The position numbers and the translations under genes are program-made. 64,000 bases of DNA, from assembly GCA_020747065.1 (NCBI GenBank), contig JAGMVK010000012.1, positions 186,001 through 250,000 on the forward strand, written 5' to 3'. The stretch is from Cadophora sp. MPI-SDFR-AT-0126 (taxonomy: Eukaryota; Ascomycota; Leotiomycetes; Helotiales; Ploettnerulaceae). The notes under the pieces were generated by a model. That model searched no databases, was not told the DNA's origin, and worked only from the letters and a program-made list of their open reading frames with translations. Shown one piece after another: positions 60,394-64,000 of the stretch. How positions within the stretch are numbered: the first letter of the stretch is position 1; each line of letters begins with the position of its first letter.

Positions 60394-61180
60394 TGCAGGA
60401 GATGGAGGTCGCTATTTAACGCAAGGAAGCTGAAGAGTGAACGAAGGGAGTATCTGTCGTAGGAGACGGAGCTGGAGGAGGACAAGGTGGGTGTTTGGGG
60501 GGGGTTGTAGGTCCGTTGGTGGTTGACAACAAATGCACCTGAAAGAGAGAGATGCGCTCAACTTTTTTCTAAAGGAGCTTCATGGAGTCGTCAGGCAGTC
60601 AGGCTGCCAATCAGCTGGCAGGGGAGCTAAAATAGTGGAGATAAAGCATGGGAGGACAATTGGCCTGATAGCCGACAGCTTGGCTGCACCTAGTTGTTTC
60701 CTTGAGGTCTTGATTTGCGGCGGCTGTAATCGGCTTCCTCTCTCATAAATATCTCGAAGATATCGTCGTCAAAAGAACACAAAAGAACAACTTGTTTACC
60801 AAGAGCCCTGTTCTGGGTCACTCTTGAAAATTTGCTAAGGATTTGTCCAGAATTCAATCTTCAAACAATCCGACGACCAACCTCGATCTTCGCAGCACGT
60901 TATCTACCTGTCTCTTTTCGCTGGCCCTTTGGGTAACCCAAGACCAGTTTGGTGAATCCAAGTTCGATCTAGTCATTTTGTACGCCAACCGCTGTTGTGC
61001 ATTACTTTTCTGATTCACGAGCCGCCAGCATTGTGGCCTTTACTCTGTAACCATGGACACGCTTTTGTGAGTGATATTCTTTCTCAAACACAACTTCCCC
61101 AGCGTCAAAAAGAAATATGCCCATCTTTCGCACTTGATTTTTTGGCTTCCTCTATTTCCAAAGCGAATGTTGTTTTCAAA
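60394..61180. promoter_or_regulatory. Divergent TOM40 / PFK-2 upstream region
   Basis: About 790 bp. Includes a G-rich patch (nine Gs near 60498) close to TOM40 and a CT-rich stretch near 60860-61000. An ATG at 61052 followed directly by a GTGAGT could start an alternative first exon of the PFK-2 gene, but no frame joins it cleanly to the coding sequence. Confidence 0.45.
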
Positions 61181-63316
61181 ATGAAAAATTCGAGCCTTCT
61201 AAAGAAGCGCACCGCGTCTATCGAGAGACCTATCACGGCATCGGATTTCTTCGACGCTGAGGCAGCTCTGACCTCGAAAAATGTCCGCCGTGATGCTTTG
61301 ATGCAGGACCTTTGTTTCCAAGGGTCGACCTTCAGTCGAGCTGCAAAGCTTTATGTCAGACCTGAACTTTGCTCAAGTATCGTTGCTAACGCCGACTCGG
61401 ATGACTTCAGAACAGCTGAGATTGCGGCAAACTCGCCGAGATATCGTAGACGTTCGTCTACCTTTATAGACGGCGTTCACGATGTCAAAGATGACAAGAC
61501 GCCTCACATGGCTCCTGCCCAACTCTACAGTACTATGTCAGGAAGACTGTTCCATTCTGGTAGAATTGCCATTGTCCTTGTCGGTCTCCCTGCGCGAGGA
61601 AAAACGTAAGTAGCAGTGGCACATTTCCAGAGTCATGCTAATGAAATACCTTAGCCACATCTCAGTCTCTCTATCCAGGTATCTGCAATGGTAAGTTGCA
61701 CCAGACCTGGTGGCCAGAATCGCCTACTCATATTTGGTAGGCTAGGTGTGAAGACCAGGGTGTTCCACCTCGGTGATTACCGTCGAGCAACAATGGGTGC
61801 CGGCGTCGAAGTTCCCGAAGACTACTTCTTCATCAATGCCTCTGCTCCGTCTGTAATGCTTCGTCAGAAGATTCTAAAGAAGTGCAGAGAAGACATCTAT
61901 GCCTGGTTGAACCACGAGAATGGCCAAGTCGCAATCTATGATGCTGTCAATCCTCTTGCTGGGGGACGTCGGTCACTTGCTAAGGAGTTCGCGAAGCACG
62001 ACGTACAGGTTGGTTACAATGATTACTTCCCTTTGTCCTTACTGATTATCATCAAGACGCTCTTCCTCGAATCTTACGTCACGGATCAGCGAATTCTGGA
62101 GGAAAATGCCCGTAGTGTCAAGATATCTTCGCCAGACGTAAGCAAAAGATGCCGTCTTACACCGACTTGGCTAATAGACAATAGTTCGTTGACATGAACC
62201 CTGTTGAAGCTGCAAAGTTGTACCTCAAGAGAATCGACATGAAGATTCCTCATTTCGAGACGATGACTGAGGATGATCTCAATTTTGTCAAGATGATTAA
62301 CGCCGGGGAGAGCATCGAGTACAACAACGTTAGCTTTGGGTATCTTTCACACCGAATCGTCTTTTACCTTATGAACCTCCACATCAAGACTCGCGTTACG
62401 TTCTTTGCCCGTGCTGGTACCTCAAACCAGGAAGACTTGTACAAGACCGATGCACCCCTTGGCGAAGAAGGCAAAGCATATGCCCAAAAGATGATGGATA
62501 CTCTACTCGCCCACCGAAGCGCAGAGAGAGCAGCCTTGATTGCTGCTGGTGGCTCAGATGCTCCATTGAAGCCACTGACAGTCTGGACCTCGACAAGAAA
62601 GCGAACTGTCGAGACTGCTGATTATTTCAAAGAAAAGGGTTTCAGAGTCCGCCAACGGTCTCAGATGAGCCAGCTGAATCCAGGAGATTGCGAGAAACTA
62701 TCCGAGAATGCCATTCGCCGAATGTATCCAGAAGAAGTTCACAAGCACGAAATGGATCCCTACCACCATCGCTACCCTCGAGCTGAGGTATTTTGACCAA
62801 ACATCCCCCTTCATGCCATTACTTGGTTAACAATACACTAGTCCTACCACGATCTTGCAGTCCGCCTTGAGCCCATAATTCTCGAGCTTGAAAGAGAGCA
62901 GAACGACCTTCTTATTATTGCCCATGAATCTGTTCTTCGCGTTCTGTATGGTTACTTGATGGCTTGTGATGCCATGAGCATCCCAACACTGAAATTCCCT
63001 CGCAACCAGATCATTGAGGTAAGTGCTGGAAATCCTCTTTTCCCCCTTCCCCGTCATGTTACTATATGCTCATATTCCCTAGATTATTCCAGCTTCATAC
63101 CAAAATGAGGCCAAGCGAGTCTATATTCCCGACCTAAACCCTTCTTTGATCCCTGGCTCTCCAGAGGATATTCGGATTCCGGTTCCACCAAGCGGTTTCG
63201 TGAGCCCTCTCTCTGGACTTGGCACTCCCGCACAGGGCCACAGCACGCCCACAGCAGAGAAACCAAACCCCTTGGCAAGGGTCACTTCTAAGGAGAATCC
63301 ACTTTCCAAGGATTGA
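61181..63316 (+). CDS. 6-phosphofructo-2-kinase with degenerate bisphosphatase domain
   Basis: Seven exons: 61181-61605, 61655-61690, 61741-62008, 62057-62137, 62185-62787, 62842-63018 and 63083-63316; 607 residues. The kinase domain has the P-loop GLPARGKT (135-142), then SLSRYLQWLGVKTRVFHLGDYRR, YDAVNPLAGGR and ESYVTDQRILEENARSVKIS. The second half is the phosphoglycerate-mutase-like bisphosphatase domain, but its catalytic RHGE motif reads FARAGT, with Ala347 in place of the phosphohistidine; the later His in IIAHESVLRVLYGYLM is kept. Likely role: makes fructose 2,6-bisphosphate, the activator of glycolysis, without being able to hydrolyse it by the usual route. Yeast Pfk26 is a known parallel of a kinase-only enzyme. 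The 48-nt intron at 62009-62056 is open and a multiple of three. The start ATG is the first in frame after a stop-free stretch and could lie further upstream. Confidence 0.92.
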
Positions 63317-64000
63317 AGAACAAAAATACGGTCTACCTTTACGTTTGGCATCGCACTGGAACAGTTGGCGTTTTCAGAGACAAATCAACTTCGTGTTTCA
63401 TATTTGCTTTACTTCGATTCTGGTTTTCGTCAACGATGGATCCGGTCATGTCTGCAAGCGGAGATGTCAGCTCTCATCTGTGATGAGCCATCGCACTGTC
63501 TGGACACACTTATCTTAGTTTTCCCCTCACAATTTGGGATGGATTCGGTATACGGGGATGGATGGAATAGATCTGGATTGAGACGACGGAGTACAAAGAC
63601 TGGAGGATGCATCTTAGGGGGAGGTGGGCGTGAAATTACACGATATCATACGGCAGGCCTTCATGAGTTTCTTGACATTGTATTTCGGATACCAGTTCGC
63701 AATTAAGCGGATTTTGGGACCCCAGCCTCGATCTGACGTGGCGTGGGGTGGCTACGGCAACATTGGTCTGTACTGTGATTTAGAGCTCAACCATTTCTCC
63801 AGATGTGAGTAACCTCCCCACGCGCTGAAATGCTGTATCTCCATACCTGCAGTCCATTGGCACTGCGATAATCGGGAACAATGCCAGCACAGCTTAAGAA
63901 TTAGTAGCCGTACAACGCGAAGCATTCAGCAATATCTTGTCGGGAAGCCGCATCCATGCCGCAGTTCGCAACGTCTCTCCTCTTCTGAGGACAAACATCT
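63317..64000. other. Right edge: PFK-2 3' region, no gene seen
   Basis: About 680 bp after the PFK-2 stop with only short open frames. A gene could begin beyond the edge. Confidence 0.5.

Overview
The window is nuclear DNA of a filamentous ascomycete (Pezizomycotina). The genes have many short introns of about 46-215 nt with GT..AG ends and CTAAC-like branch sites, the actin intron pattern is fungal, and fungus-specific genes are present (SMI1/KNR4, 2EXR, SAT4-type rhodopsin-domain, Zn2Cys6, NmrA). A Leotiomycetes (Helotiales) origin would fit the flavour of the proteins, but that is inference. All gene models were spliced by eye; for complete genes I checked that exon lengths sum to whole codons and that reading frames join.

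Layout. 0-4 kb: 5' part of FES1 (minus strand, cut by the left edge) and the six-exon actin gene. 4.8-10.6 kb: a secreted histidine acid phosphatase carrying an inserted Cys-rich module, a small secreted protein and a 2EXR-domain gene. 10.8-25.2 kb: core secretory, cell-wall and GPI-anchor genes, all on the plus strand (SEC8, SMI1/KNR4, VPS68, GPI13). 26.7-30.2 kb: an NmrA-like dehydrogenase and a Zn2Cys6 regulator transcribed away from each other. 30.8-32.9 kb: a broken F-box/2EXR-like gene. 33.6-43.4 kb: mitochondrial carrier FLX1, the tiny five-exon TOM7, splicing factor SF3B4/HSH49, cap-binding CBP80 and the GSK3 kinase. 43.4-51.9 kb: 8.5 kb with no gene I can support. 51.9-53.8 kb: a seven-exon SAT4-type membrane protein with a GC-AG intron. 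53.8-59.2 kb: a second gene-poor block with a 14-bp minisatellite and two hairpins. 59.2-63.3 kb: TOM40 and a 6-phosphofructo-2-kinase whose phosphatase half has lost its catalytic histidine.

Most of the window is conserved housekeeping genome. FES1, TOM7, TOM40 and FLX1 relate to protein folding or mitochondria; SEC8, VPS68, GPI13 and SMI1 to exocytosis, vacuolar sorting and the cell surface; CBP80 and SF3B4 to mRNA processing. I see no operon-like logic, gene cluster, CRISPR array or intact mobile element. The less ordinary items are the phosphatase with the inserted module, the kinase-only PFK-2, the decayed 2EXR-like gene, the NmrA/Zn2Cys6 divergent pair and the two gene-poor blocks. I did not find a clearly new biological system.
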